Shown: positions 54,136 to 64,000 of the stretch, piece after piece
Layout of the letters: the number at the start of each line of letters is the position of its first letter
How positions within the stretch are numbered: position 1 is the first letter of the stretch
Source of the DNA: Siderastrea radians
Taxonomy: Eukaryota > Cnidaria > Anthozoa > Scleractinia > Rhizangiidae
Direction of reading: 5' to 3'
DNA: 64,000 bases
Assembly (NCBI GenBank): GCA_964017195.1
Contig: OZ024891.1
Coordinates: forward strand, 5,513,494 to 5,577,493
Notes under the pieces: model-generated
The model's database searches: none
What the model was told of the DNA's origin: nothing
The model's input: only the letters and a program-made list of their open reading frames with translations
Position numbers and translations under genes: made by a program

Positions 54136-55325
54136 CTTGGAGCCTACTGTTGTTTGTTTAGTTGTAGCAAAGCGATAGCATTTTGAACGGGCAGGAAAAT
54201 ATATTTTTTCCAATGAATTTCATCATGCTTTAATTATCTCACTACTGATCCCCGATTACACCTAAATTTAACGCCGGGTTGTAATGAACGATTGACATGA
54301 TCACGCAGTTCTAATTTTAAACTGACTTATATCAATATAGCGGAAATTTGAGTACCTCATTAACGGCATTACAACTCCGGCCGGATCCACGACATTTGAA
54401 TCGCTAAGCCAATCTGTAAAAAGGAACGCCTCAGTGATTGCTACGGGTATTAACAGAGTAGAAACTTTAAAAAAGTAAGAAAAAAAAAAGAGAGAGAGAA
54501 GAGTGGTTTTCAGGGAATCTACAGAATGAAGGACAAAAGTATTTAAGGCAGCTGCCAAGAAAAATCAGATCAGTGAGAATAATTTTATACTCACTTACCA
54601 CCCTGAGGAGGATTTCTCGCTGTTAGCACCGTGGGTGAAAGAAAAAAATCATATAAAGTTGTCACCGATCATATCAACGGGACAAAAAATATAGATATCT
54701 AAAAAAAAATCTAAACTGCAACACTGTTGTCAGAGAAGACTTTGCAAGTGTTTTTGACGTCATCGCCATTACCATGGAAACCGCATGGCCTTAAAACACC
54801 CTCTAAAAGTGACTCGACTTATCATTCTTCTCTTATTTTGAAAAGCCCTGTTACTTATTTCGTCTAGTCGCCTTTTTGTGATAGGACACTGATATGAGAA
54901 ATAAAAATTGGAATTCAACTTCGTAGACCGATATTTTCGCATATATGCACAGGTTGGTCTTATCTTTTTAAACAAGGCTTTGCAATCAGCGGAAGAAATC
55001 CTTGAGACACTAACTTTTATGGTCTACATAGTAAAAGAAAGAGTCACCAGTCAAAATTGCTTTTAATTACCATATCGCCATAGCAACAAAAAATTAGTCA
55101 AGGAGAAGATAAAAATCCGCAATTGAATTAAAACGCACAGTAAATACCGATAGGTTACATGGTACCACTGAGAGACAGAGAGGCTTTTATATCAGTTTGT
55201 GGCTAACTTTGTTTGTCTCAGAGCACCAACTCTTAAAATAACATTCAGTTTAGAAGTCCACAAGCGCTTAAAACTTAGGTACAGTTACGGTAAAGATTTC
55301 AGCACCCAAGTGTCCCTTAGCTGCC

Positions 55326-58300
55326 ATGGTGAGGTTCTTTCGTTTGTTATTGACTGACTGTTGTTTATAAAAGGCCCGGGTAAATATTGAAATTGGGTAA
55401 CAAGCTGACAATTTGACGATCTGTTTGAAGCTACTGCCACTGATTGAGTGACAGCTAAAGCTGAAGAAGCTGAAGAAAAAAATTTTCCCATCGTTTTTCT
55501 AAGATGAAGACTGTTTGCTTTTTAAAATAAAAAGATGTGTCTTTCAATTTGGTTATTCAGGTATTCTGACACATGTTTTGTTTGTGGTCTCTAACGAGTT
55601 TATATTTGTCAAAACTAAAACTTGTTGATATCAGTTGATATAATCGTTGATATTCCGGAAAACCAAATGTAACAAATTTTGTTACAGTTTCAGTGCTTAA
55701 CAGTTAGAATGTCAGTCGATGGTACTTATGTTTTATTTTAATTATTTTCTTTTCTTTTTGTATCAGGAATCGCTTACGGAGTACCAACTCGAAGGTAGGC
55801 TTTGTAACACAGCGCCGCAAGTGCTGAAACAGCTTTCAATTGAATGATCAAACTTTTGGGATTTCTTTCAAGAACTCAAACCACCATCTTGAACAGCGTA
55901 ATAAACGTTACCCTGGAAAAGCGCTACTCAGTGGCTTTCATTTGAATTATAACTCTTTGGGATTTTGTTCATGGACCCAAAAGTTAAAACCAGTTCGTAC
56001 GGATTTTGAATAGTCACTTTCAGTTCATGAGATTTCATCCACAGTCTCAACAGTAACTGGGGGAACCACCTTCAATATACGGCATAATAAAAAGCACTGC
56101 AGGAAAGTACTGCCCAGTAGCTTTCATTTGAATGGTCACATTTTAGAATTTCACCCACAGAAAGTTAGAACCACCTTGTACAGCATATAAACAGCACTAC
56201 AGGAAAGTACTGCTCAATAGCTTTCATTTGAATGGCCACATCTTAAGATTTCAACCGATTAACTCAAAACTTAAAGTTGCGAGAAGGCAATTATTAATAA
56301 CTGCATGCAAATAAAAAAGTTTTGTATATTCGAATTAAGAAATGGTTTTGTCATGTTTTGAACCTATTCTAACGGTAACTTATTAATGTATTAAAACGCA
56401 AAGAGATAAAATATTAGTACAAATAAGCAATGAAGCCAATTTTTATCAGTAGTAAATTTTTAAAGCCCTACTCCTTAAAACGCATTCTTAACACTCCTCT
56501 AAACAGCTAATAAACTCTATAGTTGTTTTCTTTTGTGATTAGCTTCCCACGTAGACGTCTTTTAAAAGTCAACTTCTCACTTCTCTCGTTGTACTCCATT
56601 GTACGTGTCAAGCAAAATAAGTCTTTACGTGTAATAGAACGGTTTCCAATTGAGTGCCGTAAAACCAAAACCAAAGTCAATTACTCTAACCAATCACAAC
56701 AGGAACAAAAAACAAAATGAACCAATCAGAAATTGAAGCAAAGACAAGTTATTAGAGCCAAGCGCGGCAAAACGCGTGCGAGCAAGTCACAACTGGTTTT
56801 GGTTTAACTTCCGCCGGATTTGTCGAGAAAGTGCACATGGCGCGAACTAGAGAGCAAAGTAAAGCGAAACCAAAAACCACAACATTACTTTCGACACTCA
56901 TTTGAAAACTGCTCTGTAGAGCAAATAACATACAATTAGACAAGCCTACAGCATTAAAACAAATAAACAGCGGTGGTCTGCCAATAAGCGATTATTGCAG
57001 AGCAAAAATTTATAATTTGTCAGTGATGAGCAATGAATTATGTTCTTGAGGCGAAGGCAACTACCACTAATCGTCCTCCAAATGTAAAAGTTACTTCTCA
57101 ATATTTTGATTGCAATAACTTAAAATTTCGATATTAAAAAGCCTCGATTTGGTCATTTTACTTCCAAGCGATTTCAGACTTGGCAAGGCTGCTAATACTG
57201 AGATGATGTTTCATTTTAATGACTTCGTTTATCAAACAAACAAAGGAACAGTCTTCTTGCGTTTTTACTGTAGTTATGATTAATTTAATCTATTTTTCTT
57301 TACGTTCCCTTGCAGAGTATTTGGAGGCTTTTCAACACTTTGACAAAGACAATAGTGGTTTCATTACGACCAAGGAGCTGGGGAACCTCATGAAGTCACT
57401 CGGAGAGAACCCCACAGAAAATGAGCTGCAGTGTATCATCAATGCAGTGGATATCGATGGTAAGGTGCATGCTTACGTGGAGGTCGCTATTTCAACCAGT
57501 ATGAAAGTTTTACGGTCATTTTCTTGGCAATTTTTGTTAATTTCTGCCTACTCATCTTCTTTTATGAACTGGCTGATGACAATCCGTCAAGGGCTCCAAC
57601 GTTTTATACTCCACTATCGTTCCATCTCTTTCTGAGGTCAGCCTAGTACGCGGGCCCTTTCCTGCCGCTTGCTCGAATTGGCGCGAAAAAATTCGGTGAC
57701 GTCATGTCATTTCGCGCCAAGTCGAGTCGGTAGACCTGGGTACTAGGTTAGATTTGAGTTTATGTACAATTATTTTGTTCGTAATACAAATGTTTGCCCA
57801 GGAGAAGAAGGCACTTAGAAATGGCAAAAGTTTAGCTTATGTGGGAGGGCCAGAAAGTGGAGTATTTTACTTTATTCTATTTATTTTATTATTTTATTTC
57901 ATTAATAAAATACAAAAAAAATGAAGTAAAGAGGGAAAATTTGAATTCAATCGACTTAGGCATGAGGAGCAAGTATACTGTCCAATTGGTGCTCAAGTCA
58001 GGGGTGCTAATAGCCAATCAGATTCAGAAATTTCTTTCGGAAGTAATGATTACAAATTTTATAGAGCGCTCGCAAACCTCCCCCATGACCAGCAGACGGA
58101 ATTTTTTAACTGTTCTTCCAGAGGATCACAACGAGATACTCGGAGAGAGTTTGTTTTGATCTTGGCTTAATATTCGTTCTGTTTTATGACTTAAAAACAG
58201 GGAATGGCGTGATGGATTTCCAGGAATTTGTGCAGTTTTTGTCTAAGAAACATCAGTTTGGAATGGATGTAAACGAGGCGAGAGAAGCTTTCCGAATCTT

Positions 58301-58774
58301 CGACAGAGACGATCGTGGTTACGTGCTCACTTCGGAACTTCGGCAAGCGTTCAGAAGACTGGGAGAGGAGATCTCCGAGAGCGAGCTTGACGACATTTTG
58401 GAGGACAAATATCAAGCAGGGAATAGAAAAATATCTTTTGAAGGTGAGCTAACATGCTAGCAAATGAAAGGCAACATTCTTAAATTAAGAATTGACTGCT
58501 GATTTTATAAATGATTGTCAAAATGACTACTGCAGAGACTGATCAAACAACGTGAAAAGACGTAGGTTACAATATTTCCACTGGCCAATAAGCAACAGTT
58601 TTAGAGAAGTATCAGTGTAAAGAAACTTGTATGATTAAGTAGTGGCCGACGAACTTTCCTCTATACTAAACAAGTTTGATTTCAAGAAATTACCGTCTTC
58701 TTGTTATGTTCACAGAATTTAAGAAGATGATATTGATGGAGAATTCGAATACGGACAAGAAAAAGAGAAACTAA
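55326..58774 (+). CDS. Calmodulin-like EF-hand protein 2
   Basis: Exons: 55326-55328 (ATG only, before GTGAGG), 55767-55794, 57316-57459, 58201-58443, 58716-58774. The total is 477 nt, giving 158 residues; all introns are GT-AG and all phases agree. EF loops: [12 protein letters not shown] and [12 protein letters not shown] are canonical. [12 protein letters not shown] is nearly canonical with Arg at position 5, and the fourth (around [13 protein letters not shown]) lacks the acidic ligands and should not bind Ca2+. The C-terminus is a short basic tail ([10 protein letters not shown]) absent from true calmodulin. The split directly after ATG is shared with animal calmodulin genes. It is paralogous to the gene at 38172-41859 with identical intron positions. 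Likely a Ca2+ sensor; the target is unknown. Confidence 0.85.
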
Positions 58775-59235
58775 GTCCTCATGCTCTCAGCACATATATG
58801 GCGATGCTAAGCCACACGACAGAATGGTATCACTGTCGAATGCATAGAAGACAGTAACAAAACGACAACAACAACGGAAATGCACTTCTATTTTGACATT
58901 ACGTCATAAATACTGTCAGCACATGTACACATCTGCGAACCGATTGTTGTGCCGCTCCAGCCACACACCTCTTCGAAATCTCTCATTTCATTGGACCCGG
59001 TTATCGTTCACCTCCATTGTTGTTAGAGCAAGGGTCATTATTTTGCTGTTAGTTTCACTGTCTTGTCAACCAAACCTGTAGGGCGTTCCGAGGGGTGCAC
59101 GGCGCCTCTCAAGCGATCGGGATTTCAAGCCCACCAAGAGAGTACTCCCAGTCAGTACTCGATTTACAATTGGTTTTGCGGGTTTTCTTCATGGTAATGT
59201 GTGCAACCCTTTCAAAAACTATTTCGTGAAAACTA

Positions 59236-59599
59236 ACCATGCTCTAAATACAAGAAGCAATCAATCATCTGTCCAGCTGCCAAGGATGAAACTGGAGATT
59301 GGTCGTCGAAGCTTTTATTTTTGTAGCTGCCCTATGTTTTAACTCTTTACCACTAGACATTAGAAAACAAAAGTCGACATTTTTATTCGGGAAACAGCTT
59401 AACGAACATTTTATGTGTTAAAGAATTTTTATCCTCGTTTATTTTATTAAATTTTTATAATGAGATTTTAGTCCTTAGATTAGATTTTAGATTGTAGTTT
59501 TTAGATTTTAGACTTTAAATATTAGCTTCTCTTTTTTAGGCAGGGCCCCAGTAACAACAGTGCTCTTGCCCTGAAGGGTTATCCTGTTAAAATATTCGC

Positions 59600-59640
<41 letters not shown>
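59236..59640 (+). mobile_element. 5'-truncated LINE 3' end with (TTA)n tail
   Basis: Degraded frames read NTRSNQSSVQLPRMKLEIGR and, after a frameshift, FNSLPLDIRKQKSTFLFGKQ, the typical C-terminal end of a CR1/L2-like LINE reverse transcriptase (NTR ... WNSLP-type motifs). A 3' segment follows and then 13 TTA units (59600-59639). The element abuts the 3' end of the channel gene on the opposite strand. Confidence 0.72.
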
Positions 59641-59684
59641 ATTTGTGCCTTCCTGCTGACGATGACATGACCAGACCAGTTTTG

Positions 59685-62600
59685 TTAACGAACAGTTGCG
59701 GCAAATACAAAGAAAGAGATAAGAACCGAACACAAAAAGAAATAAGTGAAAAATCTTTCGAGAACGAGCGAGACAAGCTTCCACTCCTCGTGACGCCAAA
59801 ATATCTCGAAGTCCTTGAGCGAGTTATCAACAAACAGGTTTAACCCGATGGTAATCTTGTGAGAGGACTTGCCTTCAAATCTGGAGCGGAACTGCTTAGC
59901 TGAAAACACAATGACACAGAAATTACGACTGACTCAAGTAAAGCCAGGAGTATAGCAAATAAGAAAGTTGACGTGATTCAACGGGAGTGCAAGCTCTACG
60001 AGAACCCACGATAGTCGATTAATTTATTTACAGGGTATGAGAGTATGCATGAGAGTTTGAACTTCTGTCCTCTCTTCGCTCTTAAAAAAATGAACAGAGT
60101 CAGACCTGATGAGAGTGCATGAGGTTGTGTATCACAGTGGGTTACCTTCCTTCCTGAATTTTTCTGCTGTTTCCAGACGATACTTAACGGACTTGCGCAG
60201 GAAGAACAACCGTGCCATCCTGGCTAGTATGTGAGTCTGTCAATAAACAATGTAATTCAAAGATAATATGTTTGTGTGGAACTAATTATAAAAGCGAGGC
60301 CCCAAAGTTCCAAGACCCATTATCGCTACCGCAGGATTAAAAATTAATTTTGCAACCTTTTTTTTCATTGTTTTTTTTTCTTTTTGCTTGTGCTATTTAA
60401 TCATTTGTTAGCTGCTATAATTGTTGTAAGTTGGTTTGAGTTTGTGCAAACTCAAAAATTAAATTGTCTATCAGTTTCAATATTTTATAAAATCTTGCTT
60501 ATATAGCATACGCTCTGATTGGTTGCTTAGCCGTTTACAGTGAGAGTTTGTAAACACGCCACTTGACATTGCTTGGCTTTATTTTATAAAAGAAATAGAA
60601 ATGGCCGCTTTGTGCTTAGTAACCTGATGCACACTCTCTCGAGAGTTAAGAAGCTTGGAAGAATGCGAAAGTATGAGAAAGACGTTTTCATTCTGTTAGT
60701 GACATAGGCGACTCAAAGAAAAATCCGAGTTTTCCTAACAGGAGTCAAACCTATGACCTTCTGGTTACTATTCCAGATGCTCTACCACTGAGCTACAGGA
60801 GACTCGGGGGGAGCTAAGGCCATTAAATTAGGTACATGTGACAAACATCCTGCATTCTTCTAGGACTGAAATGTCGATAGGTGGCATATTCGCAATGATA
60901 CAGATGTGATGGTGAATTTTTAAGCCTGGTGAATATATGAGAAAGTACTTATGTAAACTCCCGTCTCCCGCTGGGCTTCACATAAAGTTTCGAATTCTTC
61001 CAAACTCGCTCTTGTGTTTGCATCAACTCGGTTCAGAGCGTTTTCACTGTCCAATTTTCGTTCAAGTTTGAAACTGCTGAAGTCAAAATTAAACCTGGCC
61101 CAGAAATAATTTAGTGAATCCTCGTTTATAACGAACTACGAGCAGTCTCCCTTCCTGCTGAGGGATAGCCAAACAAAAAGAACACACGAGCCAGCGAGCA
61201 AATCGCCTGCCGCAACTGGAAACGTGACGCACGCGTTGTGAGCCACTCGTGTAGTGACTCGGAAGAGAGGCTCTCTTACCGGCTCACTACGAGTCAGTCA
61301 CTTTTCCACGTAGCAGGTGCACGGAATTTTGCGCTCATTAGCGTGTTCTTTTTGCTTGACTATTTCTGATAGGGAAGAGAGACTTCTCGTACTTTACATT
61401 TATGAGCAGTAAAATTTGAAATTTAAGTTAAAGGTAACTCCGTGCTTGCTCACCTCCCATCCTGCTTTGAAAGCGTAGCTCTCGTTATCAGTCCACTGCA
61501 CCTTCATTTAGAGCTACAATGCATGTATCCCAGACCCCAGTTGTTCAAAAGTTAGATAGCACTACCCACCGGATAGTTTCCCTAACACTTATCCACTGGA
61601 TAGTGATTTATCCGGTGGATAGCGCTATCCAACTTTTGAACAACTGGGCCAGATGCATGTCTTCTACTGGCGGATTCAATAAAGGGAAGTTTGATTAGCA
61701 TGGAAATTCTCCTTACCTTAACCCACTCCGGCTGATCAATGTTAACATTCATGTGAAAGAACGAGATAAGAAGACAGGATACAGCAATGGCGCAAACGCA
61801 CTCGAACATGACAAAGTAATAAAACTTGCAGAACACAGGCAGCTCAGGACTCTTGGGCATTCCATTCAAAGCCTGTAAAGGAATATAGTTTCATTCAGTA
61901 GAATTTTTAGAACTTTTGTAAATACCTTTATTTTCTGAGGTATTTTTGCTACATCAAATTTTAGTTTTGCAAAGAAATCTCAAAAATTTGATGCCGTGCA
62001 AAAAGAAAGTCACCGCGCATATTCCCCGGCTCACAGCTCTCCATGTATTTCTTATGGCGCAGTTTAAGAAAATTTGTTTAAACATCTTGGCATTTCATCC
62101 TCGAAGATCATTTTCTTCATTCTCACCATCTGTGTGTATGATTATGAAGTGATACTGTAAGGAGAAGCTAGATATTGGTCAATAACAAGGCTTAAAAGGT
62201 TAAAGCATTCATTCATGAGTACAGTGAGTGGGTTAAGGTCAACAATGGACACATTTGCCCATAGTTGATCGAAGGACTCGTTGAGAGACCTTGGAAGTTT
62301 CAATGGCCATCACAAATTAAAGGCCCCGTTATTGATGTTAAAAGCACCATGCACAACCGTGAGCAATCTTTTGGCTGAATAACTTAACGATAACATTTCT
62401 ATTGACTAGTGGGCCGTACAAAATTCAAAACCTATTGTTGTTTATGCACATGTACAGTCATGGCTGAAAACAGTGACAAAAACAAGGGACGTTGCTGAGC
62501 TTCGAACCAGTTTCATAACCAGTTTCTTTTCTTAACTGTGATTTGCACCGTATTATGCTGACGTCCGCTGCCATTCTTCTGTTGCTGAAAATCGCCTTTC

Positions 62601-63479
62601 AACATAAACTTACTGAAAAAACGTCCTTGGGTAAGACGTCTGAACCATGAACGTCGTTTTCTGAAAGACAGAAGAACTTGCTTCTATTTTCAGACACTGC
62701 ACAAACACAAAATATTTATTCATAACCTAAAACCTTAAAGTTGTTTCCATGACATCATACTCACCCTCAGGTAATTGACCCACATGATGAACAGAGTGTT
62801 GATACCGACTGCAATTCTCTCCCCAGTCTCCGGCGGCAGGAGAAAGACGAGTAGCGTCAGCAATACATTAGAGAAACACGGCAAGAATAAGATGACAATG
62901 AAGTAGGTTGTGTGGCGTTTTAACTGCATGGTAAATGTCACGGAAGGGCTCGCGTTACTGTGATTTCCATGCTCCTCAACCGCTGTGTACGTACATAAAC
63001 ACAGTCCATGAGATGTCAATTTGTTTACCTCAACAATAAGCGACTTTGGGTAAGCATATATCAGTGAGCTGTGTATCTTGTTTGTCGCCTTATTACATGC
63101 CGACGTTGAGCTAAACTCTCTTGACTTTCTGAGTGTTTTTTTTTTTTACAAACATAGCAATAGTAATGGCCTTTTTAATTGAGAACGTAGGAAACAAAGT
63201 CGGCTTTGCCTTTGACTTCCGTAGAATGAAGCGAGTCAGGAGTAATGAATTATCACATGCCTCTTATATTTCATTACATGATCATAATAAAAAAACCATG
63301 AAGTTCTTTCAAAGAAAAAAAAACGAAATACAGTAAGAAGTAATGTTATTGACCCATACCTCGGTACTCCAGGACATCCCAGCCACCCGTTGAACTAAAG
63401 TTCTCATTTGATTCAGCGAGTGTCGATGTTTCTACATCGGCTTTGAACGCCAAGTCGTCACTTGTGTATGCCCATGTTC
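59685..63479 (-). CDS. Nicotinic-receptor-like Cys-loop channel subunit, 3' part (5' end off window)
   Basis: Minus-strand exons: 63479-63360, 62982-62765, 61872-61717, 60236-60146, 59899-59685 (stop TAA 59687-59685). All have GT-AG introns and matching phases, about 266 codons. The order is the end of the ligand-binding domain (FSSTGGWDVLEYRG), M1 (TTYFIVILFLPCFSNVLLTL plus LVFLLPP), M2, M3 (KFYYFVMFECVCAIAVSCLL), a short M3-M4 loop of about 75 residues, and M4 (ERFFTYFFLCSVLISFFVFA) to a C-terminal ...ATVR. The loop-C region (AVEEHGNHSNASPS) has no adjacent cysteine pair, so this is a non-alpha type. M2 is atypical. The Cys-loop and most of the extracellular domain should lie beyond position 64000. 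Confidence 0.85.
60731..60805 (-). repeat. Degenerate tRNA-like sequence
   Basis: The minus strand reads CTCCTGTAGCTCAGTGGTAG (A-box) and later AGGTTTGACTCC (B-box-like). The anticodon arm has an 8-base loop and the acceptor ends do not pair. It looks like the head of a tRNA-derived SINE or a tRNA pseudogene, inside an intron of the channel gene. Confidence 0.6.
61536..61650. mobile_element. Palindromic MITE (CCCAGTTGTTCAAAAGTTGG family), copy 2
   Basis: CCCCAGTTGTTCAAAAGTTA at the left mirrors CCAACTTTTGAACAACTGGG at the right. It is the same family as 20799-20941, with shorter internal sequence. It sits in an intron of the channel gene about 65 bases downstream of the M3 exon on the minus strand. 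Confidence 0.88.
61997..62203. mobile_element. MITE, AAAGGGTTAA family, copy 4 (diverged)
   Basis: The body (CTCCATGTATTTCTTATGG, then TACTGTAAGGAGAAGCTAGA) and right end (GGCTTAAAAGGTTAA) match copies 1 and 2. The left end has decayed. It lies in the intron between the M2 and M3 exons of the channel gene. Confidence 0.75.
62204..62764. other. Remainder of the channel gene intron between M2 and M3 exons
   Basis: No inverted repeat, tRNA-like sequence or conserved frame that I can support. Confidence 0.4.
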
Positions 63480-64000
63480 CTAATGAGTCAAAATAAATTC
63501 AGCTATTTAAACCGATTTTAAAGGACACGAAGTAAGTCCAAAAATGTTTCCTTTGATGTCCGACATGAGCTGATGATTTCATATGACGCAAGAATTACGT
63601 CACGTCCTCAAACGGCAACCATTTTGGGTCCGCCATCTTGGATTTCTTGAGTCAGTTTCCAAATCCTCCGAAAAGCACCAAAATTGATCAAAAAGTAATC
63701 AAAATTACAAAGAACATAAAAATGATCGAAAAATGTTAATGTTAAGCTTATTTCAAGGAAGGTGTAAGTGGTTGCCATGGTAGCGTCAAACTTGATTGGC
63801 AGGGACTTGCTATACCAAATTGTTCCCGGATAAACTTGGAGAAAAGTGATCAAGTTTGGTGAGGTTAGCTTGCTTATTAAAAAAGATATAAACGTCCAAA
63901 GTCCGTGTGGACAGAATCCACAGCCCCTCCAGGTGTGAATAGGGACAACATGCCTCTTCCTGCTTTTGGTCATCATGGGCTTGCATACGTTGGGATTGGT
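63480..64000. other. Right edge, intron or upstream of the channel gene
   Basis: The acceptor at 63480-63481 (minus strand) shows that another exon lies upstream, but none with ligand-binding-domain features is visible before 64000. A minus-strand frame 63608-63976 spans AACCATTTTGGGTCCGCCAT-type sequence, which resembles transposon DNA, and is not called. Confidence 0.45.

Larger units (their letters stand above)
49372..55160. repeat. Tandem block 2 of a segmental duplication
   Basis: Direct repeat of the block starting at 42728 (see that entry for the shared segments). It holds gene copies B (plus) and D (minus), plus a local rearrangement at 49939-50414. The two blocks abut without intervening unique sequence, as expected for unequal crossing-over or replication-based tandem duplication. 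Confidence 0.85.

Noticed and set aside
63608..63976. 122-codon minus-strand open frame upstream of the channel exons
   Set aside because: No ligand-binding-domain motifs (no Cys-loop, no WxPD-type motif) and contains CCGCCATCTTGG-type repeat sequence.
1..64000. CRISPR arrays, operons, bacterial promoters or phage genes
   Set aside because: All genes are spliced animal genes; direct repeats found are microsatellites or a minisatellite without spacer structure.

Overview
The window is intron-rich metazoan nuclear DNA, most likely from a cnidarian and probably an anthozoan such as a stony coral. I infer this from GT-AG spliced genes of animal families, a sperm-type Na+/H+ exchanger carrying both a voltage sensor and a cyclic-nucleotide domain, and a very dense load of short palindromic elements and LINE/SINE tails. 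No species can be fixed from the sequence alone.

Layout, left to right. (1) 1.0-1.3 kb, minus strand: the first two coding exons of an ANKS1-type ankyrin-repeat adaptor, whose remainder lies off the left edge. (2) 1.3-4.5 kb: intergenic DNA made largely of palindromes, one carrying two head-to-head tRNA-Thr-like sequences. (3) 4.5-27.35 kb, plus strand: a complete SLC9C1/sNHE gene that I could assemble as 21 exons with every phase matching (1246 codons plus stop). Its introns hold a deleted Gypsy retrotransposon with a hAT-like element nested in it, many MITEs, a tRNA-His, a LINE tail and a tRNA-derived SINE. (4) 29.0-35.35 kb, plus strand: an unrecognised gene of 9 short exons (30-94 nt apart from one of 243 nt), with every intron in phase 1 and a signal-peptide-like start. 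(5) 38.2-41.9 kb and 55.3-58.8 kb, plus strand: two paralogous calmodulin-like genes. (6) 42.7-55.2 kb between them: a tandem duplication of a block of about 6 kb. Each block holds two convergent copies of an unrecognised single-exon gene, giving four copies, two intact and two broken. (7) 59.7-63.5 kb, minus strand: the 3' part of a nicotinic-receptor-like Cys-loop channel subunit with an odd pore helix, whose 5' end lies off the right edge.

How the genes may relate. sNHE is the pH regulator of flagellated sperm and combines exchange, voltage sensing and cyclic-nucleotide sensing in one protein. The calmodulin-like genes and the Cys-loop channel are signalling genes too, but nothing in the sequence shows that they work together. 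The most interesting unexplained items are the phase-1 micro-exon gene, the four-copy gene family in its tandem block, the transposon insertion that duplicated a splice donor of the micro-exon gene, and the aberrant M2 helix of the channel.
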